Notes: a model not told the origin generated them from the sequence alone. Positions 18,644 to 30,329 are shown, counted from the first letter of the stretch. The stretch is DNA of 64,000 bases from Alcaligenaceae bacterium (GCA_013416445.1 JACCER010000012.1:1-64000), one strand, 5' to 3'. Made by a program: numbers and translations.

Positions 18644-20941
18644 CTACAGTTTTACCTGCCCGGCCTCTTGTTGGGCGTCTACCACGGCAAGCGCCGTCAT
18701 ATTGACGATGCGGCGTACTGTGGCGCTGGTAGTCATGATGTGTACTGGCCGCGCGGCGCCCAGTAGCACAGGCCCCATGGCCACACCATTGCTGCCTGTC
18801 ATTTTCAACATGTTGTAGGTGATGTTTCCGGTATCCAGGTTAGGCGTAATCAGCAAGTTTGCCGGGCCTTTGAGCGTGGAGTCAGGGAAGGACTCAAGCC
18901 GGATTCTTTCAGAAAGAGCCGAGTCAGCGTGCATTTCGCCATCGACTTCCAGGGTGGGCGCCTGCTCTGAAATAAGCCGCCGGGCCTCGGCCATTTTGCG
19001 TGAAGACGCCGTTGATCTACTGCCAAAGTTGGAATGCGACAGCAGCGCAACTTTTGGCACAACCCCAAACCTAAGCACTTCATCGGCCGCCTGTATGGTC
19101 ATGTCGGCGATTTGTTCGGCGGTAGGGTCTTCGTTGACGTGGGTATCGCAGATGAACAGGGTTTGCGTGGGCAACATCAGCACGTTCATGGCGGCATAGG
19201 TTTTGGCGCCTGGTTTCAGGCCTATGACTTCGTCAACATATTTAAGCTGGTTGTCGAAGCGGCTGGCGACGCCGCAGATCATGGCGTCGGCATCGCCCCG
19301 TTGGAGCAGCATCACGGCAATCAGCGAGTTGTGTTTGCGCACCATGGCTTTGGCGATGTCGGGGGTGACTCCGTCGCGGCCCTTGAGCTTATAGTAGGCA
19401 GTCCAGGTTTCGTTGAAGCGTACATCGTCTTCAGGGTTGACGATGTCGATATCGACATCTTTGCTCAGGCGCAAGCCGAATTTCTTGATGCGCATTTCAA
19501 TGACGGCAGGGCGGCCCACCAGTATGGGGTATGCAAATTTTTCGTCGACGATGGTCTGGGCTGCACGCAGCACACGCTCGTCTTCGCCATCGGCATAAAT
19601 AACTCGTTTTGGCGCGCTTTGGGCCTGCATGAACAGCGGACGCATCAGTTGGCCGGTATGGTAGACCAGGCTCATTAACTTCTGCCGATAGGCTTCCATG
19701 TCTTGTATGGGGCGCCGTGCCACACCCGACGCCATGGCCGCCTCGGCGACAGCCGGGGCGATCTTCAAGATGAGGCGCGGGTCAAAGGGCTTGGGAATAA
19801 GGTAGTCGGGGCCGAACTCCAGTTCTTGTCCGGCGTAGGCAATGGCGACTTCGTCATTTTGCTCGGCTTGCGCCAGATCGGCGATGGCCTTGACGCAGGC
19901 CAGCTTCATTTCTTCGTTGATGACGGTGGCGCCGACATCCATGGCGCCGCGGAAAATAAAAGGAAAACACAAAACGTTGTTGACCTGGTTGGGGTAGTCG
20001 GAGCGTCCGGTCGCGACGATGCAATCGGGGCGTGCTGCCTTGGCTATTTCAGGTCGGATTTCGGGTTCGGGGTTGGCCAGCGCCAGGACGAGCGGGCTGC
20101 GCGCCATGGTTTTGACCATATCGGCGGTAAGTACGCCTGGCGCTGAACAGCCCAGGAATACGTCGGCATCCTGGCAGGCGTCGGCCAGTGTGCGTGCGCT
20201 GGTGTTCTGGGCATAGTGCGCCTTGTTGGGCTCCATGTTGGCGTCGCGGCCAGCCCAGATCACCCCGCGTGAATCGACAACGTAGATATTCGAGGGCGTT
20301 ACACCCAGGTGTACCAACAGGTTAAGGCAGGCTATGGCCGCCGCGCCTGCGCCCGAGCACACCAGCTTGATGTCTTCGATGTTTTTTCCAACAACCTTCA
20401 GGCCATTGATGATGGCCGCCGAAGAAATAATGGCCGTGCCGTGTTGGTCGTCGTGGAAAACCGGGATTTTCATGCGCTCGCGCAGCTTTTTCTCTATGTA
20501 AAAGCATTCGGGCGCCTTGATGTCTTCGAGGTTGACGCCACCCAGCGTGGGCTCTAGTGCCGCAATAATGTCAACCAGCTTGTCGGGATCATTTTCGTCG
20601 AGTTCGATATCGAATACATCGATACCGGCAAATTTCTTGAACAGGCAGGCTTTGCCTTCCATGACGGGCTTGGCTGCCAGTGGGCCTATGTTCCCCAGAC
20701 CCAGCACCGCCGTGCCGTTGGTGATGACACCAACCAGATTGGAGCGCGAGGTGTATTTGGCCGCGGCGTCTTCGCCTTCGGCATGTATGCTCATGCAGGC
20801 AAAGGCCACGCCGGGCGAGTACGCCAGCGATAAGTCGTCTTGGTTGGCGAGTGGTTTGGTCGGCATGACCGATATTTTCCCGGGTACCGGATGAGAATGG
20901 TAGTCCAGGGCGAGCTTGGCAAGGTCGGCGTTGGTATTCAT
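18644..20941 (-). CDS. maeB: NADP-dependent malic enzyme (MaeB type)
   Basis: It decarboxylates malate to pyruvate with NADP, supplying NADPH and pyruvate. The 765-residue protein has the malic enzyme domains first ([36 protein letters not shown]), then a C-terminal phosphotransacetylase-like domain from about residue 430 ([18 protein letters not shown] onward). That domain is regulatory rather than catalytic in this class. Start [15 protein letters not shown] (20941) has AGGAG upstream. The 41 extra residues of the longer frame look non-native. Confidence 0.96.
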   Translation of the reverse strand: MNTNADLAKLALDYHSHPVPGKISVMPTKPLANQDDLSLAYSPGVAFACMSIHAEGEDAAAKYTSRSNLVGVITNGTAVLGLGNIGPLAAKPVMEGKACLFKKFAGIDVFDIELDENDPDKLVDIIAALEPTLGGVNLEDIKAPECFYIEKKLRERMKIPVFHDDQHGTAIISSAAIINGLKVVGKNIEDIKLVCSGAGAAAIACLNLLVHLGVTPSNIYVVDSRGVIWAGRDANMEPNKAHYAQNTSARTLADACQDADVFLGCSAPGVLTADMVKTMARSPLVLALANPEPEIRPEIAKAARPDCIVATGRSDYPNQVNNVLCFPFIFRGAMDVGATVINEEMKLACVKAIADLAQAEQNDEVAIAYAGQELEFGPDYLIPKPFDPRLILKIAPAVAEAAMASGVARRPIQDMEAYRQKLMSLVYHTGQLMRPLFMQAQSAPKRVIYADGEDERVLRAAQTIVDEKFAYPILVGRPAVIEMRIKKFGLRLSKDVDIDIVNPEDDVRFNETWTAYYKLKGRDGVTPDIAKAMVRKHNSLIAVMLLQRGDADAMICGVASRFDNQLKYVDEVIGLKPGAKTYAAMNVLMLPTQTLFICDTHVNEDPTAEQIADMTIQAADEVLRFGVVPKVALLSHSNFGSRSTASSRKMAEARRLISEQAPTLEVDGEMHADSALSERIRLESFPDSTLKGPANLLITPNLDTGNITYNMLKMTGSNGVAMGPVLLGAARPVHIMTTSATVRRIVNMTALAVVDAQQEAGQVKL

Positions 20942-21341
20942 GTGAAGAGCTCCTGAATAACGTTGAACGAGTAGGGAATACTGAAAAACCCTGGCCCTGA
21001 TAGCATTCTGTATGCTCATTTTCATGAGCAACTGGCTAGTGCATAACGCTACCACAAGCAGCAAGCCTGGGGCAGCCCCTGTAAAGGGATAGCAACTATT
21101 TTATTTCTGGTGAATTTGGGCAAGGTGTTTGTTAATGCCAACGCTTTATGGGTTTTGCCTGGCATTTCTGCCGCTTGCTTGGGCTGGCCCGCTCTTCACA
21201 GGTATACTAGTCGGAATACGGCTTATCAAGGCGTCGTACTGTTGCCTTCTGCCCCGCTATCCGCTAACCGGTCTGGCCGTGTCGCGGAAGGTTGTTCCCT
21301 GCATCATAAGAGTGAGACACTCGGATAGGTGAAGCGCATAT
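20942..21341. other. Divergent regulatory gap between maeB and odhA
   Basis: About 400 bases without a convincing gene. It contains a small perfect hairpin, TGCTCAT-TTTC-ATGAGCA (21013-21030), 70-90 bases upstream of maeB. A possible odhA promoter lies at 21179-21208. Two overlapping open frames (21110-21332) are not similar to anything I know. Confidence 0.6.
21179..21208 (+). promoter_or_regulatory. Possible odhA promoter
   Basis: TTGGGC (21179-21184), an 18-nt spacer and TATACT (21203-21208). This would give a leader of about 130 nt before odhA. The -35 is weak, so confidence is modest. Confidence 0.4.
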
Positions 21342-24212
21342 ATGTCATCGGAAATAGAACTTTTATCAAACTCTTACCTCTTTGGTAGCAACGCCCCTTA
21401 CGTCGAAGGTCTCTACGAGTCCTACCTCGATAACCCCGGCTCCGTGCCGGATGAATGGCGTGATTATTTTGATCAGTTGCAGCACCAGCCTGCATCTGAT
21501 GGCAGCGAGGTCACGCGCGATCAAGCGCATGCACCCATCGTTGCATCGTTTGCGCAACGTGCCAAGGCCAATGCTTTTGTCGCGCGTGCCCAAGAACCCG
21601 ACCTTACCGTTGCCGGCAAGCAGGTGTATGTTCAGTCGATCATCGCTGCATACCGCTCGCTGGGTTCGCGTTTCGCCGAGCTTGACCCATTAAAACGCCA
21701 AGATCGCCCGGTTATTCCCGAACTCGATCCCGGCTTTTACGGCCTGACCGAAGCCGACCTTGATCAGGTCTATTCGGCCACCAATACGTATTTCACCAAA
21801 GCCGACACCATGACCATGCGCGACATGCTCAAGGCGTTGCGCGATACCTATTGTCGCAACGTCGGTGCCGAATTCATGCATATTTCCGATCCAGCCGCCA
21901 AGCGCTGGATCCAGGAACGTCTGGAATCCACTTTGGGCGTGCCGGCATTCAGCACCGAACGCAAGCGCAACATCCTGCAGCAAGTCACCGAGGCCGAAGG
22001 CCTTGAACGCTTCCTGCATACCAAATATGTGGGGCAAAAGCGTTTCTCGCTCGAAGGCGGCGAAAGCTTTATCGCTTCCATGGACGAAGTCGTTGGCCAT
22101 GCCGGCGATAACGGCGTCCAGGAAATCGTCGTGGGCATGGCCCACCGCGGGCGCCTGAACATGCTTGTCAACGTCATGGGCAAGATGCCCGGCGATTTGT
22201 TCGCTGAATTCGAAGGCAAGCATGCCGAAGGCCTGACCGACGGCGACGTAAAATACCACAATGGCTTTTCCAGCGATCTTGCCACGCGTGGCGGTCCCGT
22301 CCATTTGTCCCTGGCATTCAACCCGTCGCACCTTGAAATTGTCAATCCCGTGGTTGAAGGCAGCGTACGCGCACGCCAGGATCGCCGCGGCGATGGCGTA
22401 GGTTCCCAGGTTCTTCCCGTGCTGGTTCACGGCGATGCCGCCTTTGCGGGCCAGGGCGTGGTCATGGAAACCCTTAACCTGGCGCAAACGCGTGGTTACG
22501 GCACCGGTGGCACGCTGCACATCGTCATCAACAACCAAATTGGCTTCACGACCTCCGATCCCCGCGATACCCGTTCCACGCTGTATTGCACCGATGTCGT
22601 CAAAATGATTCAGGCCCCGGTGTTTCACGTCAATGGCGACGACCCTGAAGCCGTGGTGTACGTTACCCAGTTGGCGCTCGACTACCGCTTGCAGTTCCAC
22701 CACGATGTCGTGGTTGATATCGTTTGTTTCCGCAAGCTGGGCCACAACGAACAAGACACCCCTTCGCTGACCCAGCCCCTAATGTATAAAAGCATAGGCA
22801 AGCACCCGGGCACCCGCAAAATCTACGCCGACAAGCTGGTAGCACAGGGCGTGCTCACCGAAGAAGAAACCGATCAACTGGTCAAAGACTACCGTCAACT
22901 CATGGAAGACGGCCAGCGCACCATAGAACCCGTACTGACCGACTACAAAAACAAGTACGCTACCGACTGGTCACCCTTCCTGGGCGCCAAATGGACCGAC
23001 CAGGCCGATACCGGGTTGCCGCTAGCCGAACTCACCCGCATTGGCGAAAAGCTTACCGCCGTGCCCGAAAATTTTACGGTGCACTCGCTGGTCAACAAGC
23101 TGCTGAACGACAGGCGCAATATGGCGCGCGGCGAACAAAACGTCGACTGGGGCATGGGTGAACACCTGGCCTTTGCCACCCTGGTGGCCAGCGGCTACGC
23201 CATACGCATTACTGGTCAGGATTCCGGCCGCGGTACGTTTACCCACCGACACGCCGTCCTGCATGACCAGAAGCGCGAACGCTGGGACGACGGCACGTAT
23301 ATTCCGTTGCAAAACGTATCCGACACCCAAGCTCCTTTCACCGTCATTGACTCGGTGCTGTCTGAAGAAGCGGTGCTGGCGTTTGAATACGGTTATGCAA
23401 CGGCCGAGCCCAATACCCTTACCATCTGGGAAGCCCAGTTCGGCGACTTCGTCAATGGCGCACAGGTTGTCATCGACCAGTTCATCACTTCTGGCGAAGC
23501 CAAGTGGGGCCGTCAGTGCGGTCTTACCTTGATGCTGCCTCATGGTTACGAAGGCCAGGGCCCCGAGCACTCGTCGGCTCGCATCGAGCGCTTCCTGCAA
23601 TTGTGCGCCGACAACAACATCCAGGTGGTGCAGCCCACCAATGGCGCGCAAATTTTCCACCTGTTGCGCCGTCAAATGATCCGGCCCTTCCGCAAGCCGC
23701 TCATCATACTTACGCCCAAATCCTTGTTGCGCAATAAAGACGCCACATCACCGCTCTCTGACTTGGCCAACAGCCAGTTTCTGCCGGTTATTGGCGAACA
23801 AGACGCCAGCATCGATCCGGCGGCAGTCACCCGGGTGCTGGTTTGTTCCGGCAAGGTCTACTACGACATCATGCATGCTCGCAAAGAGGCCGGCCGTACC
23901 GATATCGCCATATTGCGCATCGAGCAGTTGTATCCGTTTGCGCATAAGTCTTTCCAGGCCGAACTGCAAAAGTATGCTAACGCCAAAGAAATAGTCTGGG
24001 TACAAGACGAGCCTCAAAATCAAGGGCCCTGGTTTTATATTCAGCATCATTTGTACGAAAACATGGCTGATGGGCAAAGGCTGGGGTATGCGGGGCGCGC
24101 CGCGTCGGCTTCTCCAGCGGTGGGTTATCTGGCCAAGCACCAAGAGCAGCAACGCAATTTGCTCGAACAGGCTCTGGCACCCAAGTTCAAAAGCTTCATG
24201 CTGACTAAATAA
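21342..24212 (+). CDS. odhA (sucA): 2-oxoglutarate dehydrogenase E1 component
   Basis: The thiamine-diphosphate-dependent decarboxylase of the 2-oxoglutarate dehydrogenase complex. The 956-residue protein has the N-terminal motif [20 protein letters not shown] that docks to the E2 core, the ThDP site region [18 protein letters not shown] with INNQIGFTT, and the C-terminal transketolase-like domains ([20 protein letters not shown]). odhB follows after 23 bp. Confidence 0.98.
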   Translation: MSSEIELLSNSYLFGSNAPYVEGLYESYLDNPGSVPDEWRDYFDQLQHQPASDGSEVTRDQAHAPIVASFAQRAKANAFVARAQEPDLTVAGKQVYVQSIIAAYRSLGSRFAELDPLKRQDRPVIPELDPGFYGLTEADLDQVYSATNTYFTKADTMTMRDMLKALRDTYCRNVGAEFMHISDPAAKRWIQERLESTLGVPAFSTERKRNILQQVTEAEGLERFLHTKYVGQKRFSLEGGESFIASMDEVVGHAGDNGVQEIVVGMAHRGRLNMLVNVMGKMPGDLFAEFEGKHAEGLTDGDVKYHNGFSSDLATRGGPVHLSLAFNPSHLEIVNPVVEGSVRARQDRRGDGVGSQVLPVLVHGDAAFAGQGVVMETLNLAQTRGYGTGGTLHIVINNQIGFTTSDPRDTRSTLYCTDVVKMIQAPVFHVNGDDPEAVVYVTQLALDYRLQFHHDVVVDIVCFRKLGHNEQDTPSLTQPLMYKSIGKHPGTRKIYADKLVAQGVLTEEETDQLVKDYRQLMEDGQRTIEPVLTDYKNKYATDWSPFLGAKWTDQADTGLPLAELTRIGEKLTAVPENFTVHSLVNKLLNDRRNMARGEQNVDWGMGEHLAFATLVASGYAIRITGQDSGRGTFTHRHAVLHDQKRERWDDGTYIPLQNVSDTQAPFTVIDSVLSEEAVLAFEYGYATAEPNTLTIWEAQFGDFVNGAQVVIDQFITSGEAKWGRQCGLTLMLPHGYEGQGPEHSSARIERFLQLCADNNIQVVQPTNGAQIFHLLRRQMIRPFRKPLIILTPKSLLRNKDATSPLSDLANSQFLPVIGEQDASIDPAAVTRVLVCSGKVYYDIMHARKEAGRTDIAILRIEQLYPFAHKSFQAELQKYANAKEIVWVQDEPQNQGPWFYIQHHLYENMADGQRLGYAGRAASASPAVGYLAKHQEQQRNLLEQALAPKFKSFMLTK

Positions 24213-24235
24213 TTTTACAAAACGGAATATATACC

Positions 24236-25435
24236 ATGGCTATTACTGATGTTCTCGTTCCCCAGCTTTCCGAATCGGTGTCCGAGGCAACTCTGCTCAC
24301 CTGGAAGAAGCAACCCGGAGAAGCCGTCGAGGCCGACGAGATCCTGATAGAAGTAGAAACCGATAAAGTCGTACTGGAAGTTCCTGCGCCGGCGTCCGGC
24401 GTGCTCAAGGAAATCGTCAAGGGCGATGGCAGCATGGTCACTTCTGGCGAAGTCATGGCGCGCATCGATACCGCAGCCAAGGCTGCGGCTCCTGCAGCGG
24501 TCCCCGCCGTGGCGCCAGCCGCTGCAGCGGCTGTGTCCGCCGCCGCAACAGCGGCAACTGGCGTGGCTTCTCCCGCAGCAGCCAAGATTCTGGCTGAAAA
24601 AGGCATAGATGCCGCATCGGTTGAAGGCTCGGGCCGTGGTGGCCGTATCACCAAGGGTGATGCGCTTACAGCTGGCGCTGCGCCAGCCAAGGCTGCGCCC
24701 GCACCGGTCGCGCCGCCTACGCTGTCGCTCGATGGCCGCCCTGAACAACGCGTACCCATGAGCCGCCTGCGCGCCCGCGTCGCCGAACGTCTTTTGCAAT
24801 CGCAATCCGATAACGCCATTCTTACGACTTTCAACGAAGTCAATATGCAAGGCATACTTGACCTGCGTGCAAAGTACAAAGACCAGTTCGAAAAAGAGCA
24901 CGGCGTAAAGCTTGGCTTTACCTCGTTCTTTGTCAAGGCAGCCGTCGCAGCGCTTAAAAAATATCCTGTCGTCAATGCATCGGTCGATGGCAAAGATATC
25001 ATTTATCATGGCTACTTCGACATCGGCATCGCGGTGGGTAGCCCACGCGGGCTGGTGGTGCCTATTTTGCGCAATGCCGACCAAATGTCCATTGCCGACA
25101 TCGAAAAGCAAATTGCCGATTTCGGCAATCGTGCCCGCGACGGCAAACTGACCCTCGAAGAACTCACGGGCGGCACGTTTTCCATTTCCAATGGCGGCGT
25201 CTTCGGTTCCATGCTGTCAACCCCCATCATCAACCCTCCGCAGTCGGCAATTCTTGGCATTCATGCCACGAAAGACCGTGCTGTCGTTGAAAACGGCCAA
25301 ATCGTAATTCGCCCCATGAACTACCTGGCCATGTCTTACGACCACCGTATCATCGATGGACGCGAGGCTGTGCTGGCCCTGGTGGCCATCAAAGAAGCGC
25401 TGGAAGACCCACAACGCTTGCTGCTGGACGTCTAA
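24236..25435 (+). CDS. odhB (sucB): Dihydrolipoyl succinyltransferase (E2)
   Basis: The core of the 2-oxoglutarate dehydrogenase complex. Domains in order: a lipoyl domain with the lipoyl lysine at Lys44 ([11 protein letters not shown]); an Ala/Pro-rich linker (about 85-115); a peripheral subunit-binding domain ([20 protein letters not shown]); a second Ala/Pro linker; and the catalytic domain ending in [12 protein letters not shown] with the active-site His. 399 residues, usual length. Confidence 0.97.
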   Translation: MAITDVLVPQLSESVSEATLLTWKKQPGEAVEADEILIEVETDKVVLEVPAPASGVLKEIVKGDGSMVTSGEVMARIDTAAKAAAPAAVPAVAPAAAAAVSAAATAATGVASPAAAKILAEKGIDAASVEGSGRGGRITKGDALTAGAAPAKAAPAPVAPPTLSLDGRPEQRVPMSRLRARVAERLLQSQSDNAILTTFNEVNMQGILDLRAKYKDQFEKEHGVKLGFTSFFVKAAVAALKKYPVVNASVDGKDIIYHGYFDIGIAVGSPRGLVVPILRNADQMSIADIEKQIADFGNRARDGKLTLEELTGGTFSISNGGVFGSMLSTPIINPPQSAILGIHATKDRAVVENGQIVIRPMNYLAMSYDHRIIDGREAVLALVAIKEALEDPQRLLLDV

Positions 25436-25467
25436 GCATGCAGCTTGCTGTGTAAAAATGCCCAGCT

Positions 25468-25507
25468 GGCCTACCTGAAAACAGGCAGGTCAACCGGGGT
25501 TTTTTTT
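25468..25507 (+). terminator. Possible terminator between odhB and lpd
   Basis: GGCCTACCTG and CAGGCAGGTC form a 10-bp stem with one mismatch and one G-T pair around AAAA. After AACCGGGG comes a run of eight T. Upstream CCC may pair with GGGG to extend the fold. If active it would lower lpd expression relative to odhAB. Confidence 0.5.
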
Positions 25508-25611
25508 GGTGTCTCTCTGTCATGGAGTGCTGTTGCCGCGACGCCGTCGCTGTCCATGACTCGCGTATCTTTTACCAGATGCGCATCAACATTATCTTGA
25601 TCGAGAAAAAT

Positions 25612-27039
25612 ATGGCTAAACAATTTGACGTAGTCGTCATCGGGGCAGGGCCCGGTGGATACATCGCAGCAATTCGCGCCGCCCAACTGGGCCTGACCGT
25701 GGCGTGCATCGATGCCTGGAGCACCGCCGACGGCAAGCCGGCTCCGGGTGGCACTTGCACCAACGTGGGTTGCATTCCGTCCAAGGCGTTGTTGCAGTCT
25801 TCTGAACACTACGAGCAGGTCAATCATCACTTTGCCGATCACGGCATCGAGGTTTCCGGCGTCAAGCTCAAGCTCGATACCCTGGTCGGTCGTAAAGATA
25901 CCGTAGTCAAGCAGAATAATGACGGTATTTTGTACCTGCTCAAAAAGAACAAGATTACGTTTTTCCATGGCACTGGTTCTTTCGTAGCCTATGTTGATGG
26001 CGGCTGGTCCATCAAGGTGGCGGGTACTGCCAACGAAGACTTGCTCGCCAAGCACGTTATCGTTGCCACGGGTTCGTCGCCACGCGCCTTGCCTGGCCTG
26101 CCTTTCGACGAGCAGCAAATCCTGTCCAACGATGGCGCGCTGCGCATTCCGGGCGTGCCCAAGAAACTGGGCGTGATTGGGGCTGGTGTCATTGGCCTGG
26201 AGCTTGGCAGTGTCTGGCGCCGCCTGGGTGCTGAAGTCACCATACTTGAAGCCATGCCCGATTTTCTGGCCGTGGCTGATCAGCAGGTGGCCAAAGAGGC
26301 GCAAAAGGCCTTTGCCAAGCAAGGCCTGGTCATACATACCGGCGTAAAAATCGGCGAAATCAAGGCAGAAGGAAAATCGGTTACCGTGCCGTATACCGAT
26401 GCTTCCGGTGCGGAACAAAAGCTGGCTGTAGACAAGCTTATCGTGTCCATCGGGCGCGTGCCCAATGTCGATGGCCTGGGCGTTGATGTGGTCGGGCTCA
26501 AGCAAGACGAGCGCGGTTTCATTGTGGTCGACGACGATTGCCGCACGAATCTGCCCAATGTATGGGCGGTGGGCGACGTGGTGCGTGGCCCCATGCTGGC
26601 GCACAAGGCTGAAGAAGAAGGTGTTGCCGTGGCCGAGCGTATTGCTGGTCAGCAAACACATGTCAATTTCGGCACTATCCCGTTCGTTATCTACACTTCG
26701 CCCGAAATTGCCTGGGTTGGCCAAAACGAGCAACAACTGAAAACTGAAGGCCGTGCCTATAAGGCAGGCAGCTTTCCTTTCATGGCCAATGGGCGTGCGC
26801 GCGCGCTTGGCGATACCACTGGCTTCGTTAAAATACTGGCCGACGCCAAGACCGACGAGGTCCTGGGGGTGCATATTGTGGGGCCGCAAGCGTCTGAACT
26901 GATCTCTGAAGCCGTTACCATCATGGAATTCCGCGGGGCAGCCGAAGATATCGCGCGTATTTGCCATGCACATCCCACCTTGTCTGAATCCATGAAGGAA
27001 GCCGCTCTGGCGGTAGACAAGCGCACACTGAATTTTTAA
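25612..27039 (+). CDS. lpdA: Dihydrolipoyl dehydrogenase (E3)
   Basis: It reoxidises the lipoyl group of E2 using FAD and NAD. 475 residues. The FAD motif [20 protein letters not shown], the redox disulfide [16 protein letters not shown], the NAD motif [20 protein letters not shown] and the C-terminal catalytic His in CHAHPTLSE are all present. Start [11 protein letters not shown] (25612) is chosen, because the upstream 30 residues of the open frame are not E3-like. It is 176 bp downstream of odhB. Confidence 0.97.
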   Translation: MAKQFDVVVIGAGPGGYIAAIRAAQLGLTVACIDAWSTADGKPAPGGTCTNVGCIPSKALLQSSEHYEQVNHHFADHGIEVSGVKLKLDTLVGRKDTVVKQNNDGILYLLKKNKITFFHGTGSFVAYVDGGWSIKVAGTANEDLLAKHVIVATGSSPRALPGLPFDEQQILSNDGALRIPGVPKKLGVIGAGVIGLELGSVWRRLGAEVTILEAMPDFLAVADQQVAKEAQKAFAKQGLVIHTGVKIGEIKAEGKSVTVPYTDASGAEQKLAVDKLIVSIGRVPNVDGLGVDVVGLKQDERGFIVVDDDCRTNLPNVWAVGDVVRGPMLAHKAEEEGVAVAERIAGQQTHVNFGTIPFVIYTSPEIAWVGQNEQQLKTEGRAYKAGSFPFMANGRARALGDTTGFVKILADAKTDEVLGVHIVGPQASELISEAVTIMEFRGAAEDIARICHAHPTLSESMKEAALAVDKRTLNF

Positions 27040-27095
27040 TCGCTGTATTTGCGCATGGCATGAATGGCGCTTGGTTAAGCAAAAAGCCGAAGATC

Positions 27096-27134
27096 GTAGG
27101 CCGGATTGGCACCACAGGCGCGTAATCCGGCAAA
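27096..27134 (+). repeat. REP-like palindrome
   Basis: GTAGGCCGGATTGGCACC-ACAGGCGCGTAATCCGGCAAA. It lies 57 bp after the lpd stop. Its left flank (GCCGAAGATC) is also shared with the copy at 57355, which suggests these two derive from one longer element. Confidence 0.75.
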
Positions 27135-27216
27135 CATCGAGCGGGCGCCATTTTGCATAGTATGACTTGATGAAGGGCGGGCAAGACTCGTCCTTTATCG
27201 TTTATGAGCCTGTTTT

Positions 27217-28308
27217 ATGAATGTTCTTGAATATTATCACCAGACGCTGCAAGAGCGTGGCTATCAATCCGATGGGGCGCAATTGGCTGCAATTGAGCGT
27301 CTGCAAGTGTATTTTGATGATTGGGTAAATTTCAAGAACGCGCGTTCCTCGTCACTGAAGAAAATATTCAGGCGCCCTGATGTACCGCGTGGCGTCTACT
27401 TATGGGGTGGAGTAGGGCGCGGCAAAAGCTTTTTGATGGATGCGTTTTATGTAACTGTGCCGGTCAAGCGCAAGACGCGGCTGCATTTTCATGAGTTCAT
27501 CCGTGGCGTGCACCACGAACTGGGTGAAGTGCGCGGCCAGCAAGACCCTTTGGATGAGGTGGCGCGGCGTATCGCCAAGCGTTATCGACTGATCTGTTTC
27601 GATGAATTCCATGTGTCGGATGTGGCCGATGCCATGATTTTGTACCGGCTGTTGCTGAAGCTGTTCGAGTACGGTACATCGTTTGTGATGACCTCCAACT
27701 ACGAACCTTCCACCTTGTACCCCGATGGCCTGCACCGGGATCGCATTCTTCCAGCGATCAAATTGATCCAGGAAAGAATGGATATACTTAATGTAGACAT
27801 TGGAGTCGACTACCGACTCCGTACCCTAGAGCAGGTACGCATGTACCTGACACCGATAACTTCCGAAACCAACAAAGAATTGCAGGCCAATTTTGATCGT
27901 TTGCTGGATACGGCGCCTTTGAGGCCAGTGCTGACTGTAGAGCATCGCGAGCTCAAGGCGGTGGCCCTGGGTGGCAGCATAGTCTGGTTTGATTTTGCCA
28001 CCTTGTGCGGCGGGCCGCGTTCGCAAAACGATTATCTGGATCTGGCCAGCCGCTTTCATACCGTGATATTGTCAGACGTGCCGCGCATGGCGCCACGCAA
28101 TGCTTCCGAGGCGCGCCGCTTTACCTGGCTTATCGATGTATTCTACGATCATAAGATAAAGCTTATCATGTCGGCGGAATGCGAAGCCGACGAACTGTAC
28201 ACACAAGGCCCGATGTCGAATGAATTCCATCGCACGGTGTCTCGCATCATGGAGATGCAGTCGCGCGAGTACCTGGACGCCGAGCGGCGCGAGATGGTTA
28301 CCCTGTAG
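27217..28308 (+). CDS. zapE: Cell division ATPase ZapE (AFG1-like)
   Basis: An AAA-type ATPase associated with the division machinery. In mitochondria, the AFG1 relative acts in quality control. The 363-residue protein has Walker A GGVGRGKS (about residues 64-71), Walker B RLICFDEFHVSD and sensor motif FVMTSNYEP. It is not an obvious functional partner of the TCA genes. Confidence 0.93.
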   Translation: MNVLEYYHQTLQERGYQSDGAQLAAIERLQVYFDDWVNFKNARSSSLKKIFRRPDVPRGVYLWGGVGRGKSFLMDAFYVTVPVKRKTRLHFHEFIRGVHHELGEVRGQQDPLDEVARRIAKRYRLICFDEFHVSDVADAMILYRLLLKLFEYGTSFVMTSNYEPSTLYPDGLHRDRILPAIKLIQERMDILNVDIGVDYRLRTLEQVRMYLTPITSETNKELQANFDRLLDTAPLRPVLTVEHRELKAVALGGSIVWFDFATLCGGPRSQNDYLDLASRFHTVILSDVPRMAPRNASEARRFTWLIDVFYDHKIKLIMSAECEADELYTQGPMSNEFHRTVSRIMEMQSREYLDAERREMVTL

Positions 28309-28367
28309 GCGCTGCCGTTGTTCTAGGCATGGCGTTTTTCTTGTAATTTGTTTTATTCAAGCGATCT

Positions 28368-29717
28368 ATGAATACCCGCGTATTAACTGGCATTACCACT
28401 TCTGGAACTCCTCACCTGGGCAATTATGCCGGCGCCATCAGGCCGTCGATACAGGCCAGCAATCAGCCAGGCGTGGATGCCTTTTATTTCATGGCCGATT
28501 ACCACGCGCTGATCAAATGCGAAGACCCGCAGCGGATTGCGCGCTCGCGGCTGGAAATCGCAGCCACCTGGATCGCCGCCGGCCTGGACCCCGACAAGGT
28601 AACGTTTTACAGACAATCCGATATTCCTGAAATACCGGAATTGTGCTGGATGCTGACTTGCGTTACGGCCAAGGGCTTGATGAATCGCGCTCATGCCTAT
28701 AAGGCTGCGGTTGACCAGAATGTGGCGCGCCAGGTCGAACCCGACGACGGCGTGAATATGGGGTTGTTTTCGTATCCGGTACTGATGGCGGCCGATATCC
28801 TGATGTTCAATGCCAACCGGGTGCCGGTGGGGCGGGATCAGATTCAGCATATTGAAATGACGCGGGATATCGCCCAGCGCTTCAATCATATGTATGGCCA
28901 GGGCAATGATTTTTTTGTATTGCCCGAGGTGCAGATCGACGACGAGGTGGCAACCTTGCCTGGCCTTGATGGTCGCAAAATGTCGAAAAGCTACGACAAC
29001 ACGATTCCATTGTTCGAGGGGGGGGCCAAGGCTTTGCGCTCGGCCATCATGCGCATTGTTACCGACTCGCTCGAACCGGGTCAGCCCAAGGATGCCGAGG
29101 GGTCGCATTTATATAGCTTGTATCGGGCGTTTGCGACGCGCGCCGAGTCTGGCGAGTTTCGTCGGCAACTGGAGGCGGGGCTGGGCTGGGGCGATGCCAA
29201 GAATATGCTGGCGGATCGCATCGAGCAGGAATTGGCGCCTATGCGTGAGCGTTATGCCGATTTAATGGCCAGACCCGAACGTATCGAAGATGTCTTGCAG
29301 GCGGGGGCTGTCAAGGCGCGTCGCTTGTCCCAGCCTTTCATGGCGCGTTTGCGTGATGCAGTGGGTTTGCGGGCGATGCTGGCGCCAGCAGCAGGGCAGG
29401 CTGGTGCGAATGCGGGTGCTGGCGCCACTGCTAAAAAGCATGCTGGCAAGCAGGCGCGTTTCGTGAGCTTTCGCGATGAGTCCGGCAAGTTTCGGTTTCG
29501 CTTGCTGGCTGCTGATGGGGTCGAGCTGTTGCTGTCCGAGGCGTTTGACAACCCCAAGGCCATAGGAGGGGTGACCCAGGCCATGCAACAAACATCATTT
29601 GATGGCCTGTGCACGAAAGTTGACGGCATGGTGCATGTTCATGTCGATGGCGTGCTGGTTGCCCGGCTTGAGCCATCGCAAATCGAATCGGTAACGCTGG
29701 CTTTATCACATTCGTAG
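28368..29717 (+). CDS. trpS: Tryptophan-tRNA ligase with extra C-terminal domain
   Basis: It charges tRNA-Trp. Residues 1 to about 335 form a normal class I synthetase: TPHLGNYAGAIRPS in place of HIGH, the YPVLMAADIL motif and KMSKSYDNT (KMSKS). A Gly/Ala/Lys-rich linker (about 345-364) leads to residues 365-449, which begin FVSFRDESGKFRFRLLAADG. That pattern resembles the DUF1508/YegP fold (ExxxGxxRFRLxAxxG). The total of 449 residues is well above the roughly 330 of standard TrpRS. The extension is in frame and does not look like an error. Confidence 0.95.
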   Translation: MNTRVLTGITTSGTPHLGNYAGAIRPSIQASNQPGVDAFYFMADYHALIKCEDPQRIARSRLEIAATWIAAGLDPDKVTFYRQSDIPEIPELCWMLTCVTAKGLMNRAHAYKAAVDQNVARQVEPDDGVNMGLFSYPVLMAADILMFNANRVPVGRDQIQHIEMTRDIAQRFNHMYGQGNDFFVLPEVQIDDEVATLPGLDGRKMSKSYDNTIPLFEGGAKALRSAIMRIVTDSLEPGQPKDAEGSHLYSLYRAFATRAESGEFRRQLEAGLGWGDAKNMLADRIEQELAPMRERYADLMARPERIEDVLQAGAVKARRLSQPFMARLRDAVGLRAMLAPAAGQAGANAGAGATAKKHAGKQARFVSFRDESGKFRFRLLAADGVELLLSEAFDNPKAIGGVTQAMQQTSFDGLCTKVDGMVHVHVDGVLVARLEPSQIESVTLALSHS

Positions 29718-29752
29718 GTCGGATTGCGGCGCTAGCGCCGTAATCCGACAAA
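29714..29752 (+). repeat. REP-like palindrome, near-perfect copy
   Basis: GTAGGTCGGATTGCGGCG, then CTAGCGCCGTAATCCGACAAA. Here the 32-bp core is almost fully self-complementary. Its GTAG head overlaps the last codons and stop of trpS (TCGTAG). Confidence 0.8.
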
Positions 29753-29800
29753 CAACCCACCAAAAGAAGCTCAGCGGGGCGATGCATAAGAAGTCGATAG

Positions 29801-30322
29801 TTATTCGCAGCGTTGCGCCTGCATGCCCAGGTCTTTGCAAAGGGCCAGGATTTCAGCCAGTTTGTCGCGATACACCAAAATAACCTGGAAGTCATTGGTA
29901 TAGCTTTCACCGAAACTGATCAGGCAGTATTTCCCGTGGTGTGCCTGCAATTGCTGATCGACCCAGCGATAGTATTCAGGCAGGGTGGTGAAGTCGGCGT
30001 CGTCGTAAGGGTACTCGGGCAGTGCCGGGTATTCGAAGGCATCAATGATTTGCTCATAGAGTTCATCAACGTTGTCGGCAACGGCAAAATAGTCCTCTAG
30101 TTCTATGAATACGATGAAGGCGGTTACGCCCGCAGGGTCGTATTCGACGACTTTTGCTGCGTCGGCGCCGTAATTGTCGGTGAGCGTTTTGACTGGATCC
30201 GCTTGCGCCAATTCGCAGATATTCACGATGCGTGCCGTTTCGTGCTCGTCCAGGTCGTCGCAAGAAAGCAGCGCTATCAGTGTTGCCAGTTTTTGTGGAT
30301 TGAAGCCGGGTTCGGTAGTCAT
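29801..30322 (-). CDS. Unknown acidic cytoplasmic protein downstream of tex
   Basis: I do not recognise this protein (173 residues). It is rich in Asp/Glu and aromatic residues (ELEDYFAVADNVDELYEQI, FEYPALPEYPYDDADFTTL), with no signal peptide or membrane helix. A C-terminal part (YCLISFGESYTNDFQVILVYRDKLAEILALCKDLG) suggests a mixed alpha/beta fold. Start MTTEPGFNPQK (30322) is 7 bp after the tex stop codon. AGGAA lies within the tex 3' end. The tight spacing indicates translational coupling or a shared transcript with tex. Confidence 0.75.
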   Translation of the reverse strand: MTTEPGFNPQKLATLIALLSCDDLDEHETARIVNICELAQADPVKTLTDNYGADAAKVVEYDPAGVTAFIVFIELEDYFAVADNVDELYEQIIDAFEYPALPEYPYDDADFTTLPEYYRWVDQQLQAHHGKYCLISFGESYTNDFQVILVYRDKLAEILALCKDLGMQAQRCE

Positions 30323-30329
30323 GGGCGGG

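Noticed and set aside
21110-21332. Two overlapping 67-72 codon frames upstream of odhA
   Set aside because: They overlap each other in different frames, cover the predicted odhA promoter and have no family motifs.
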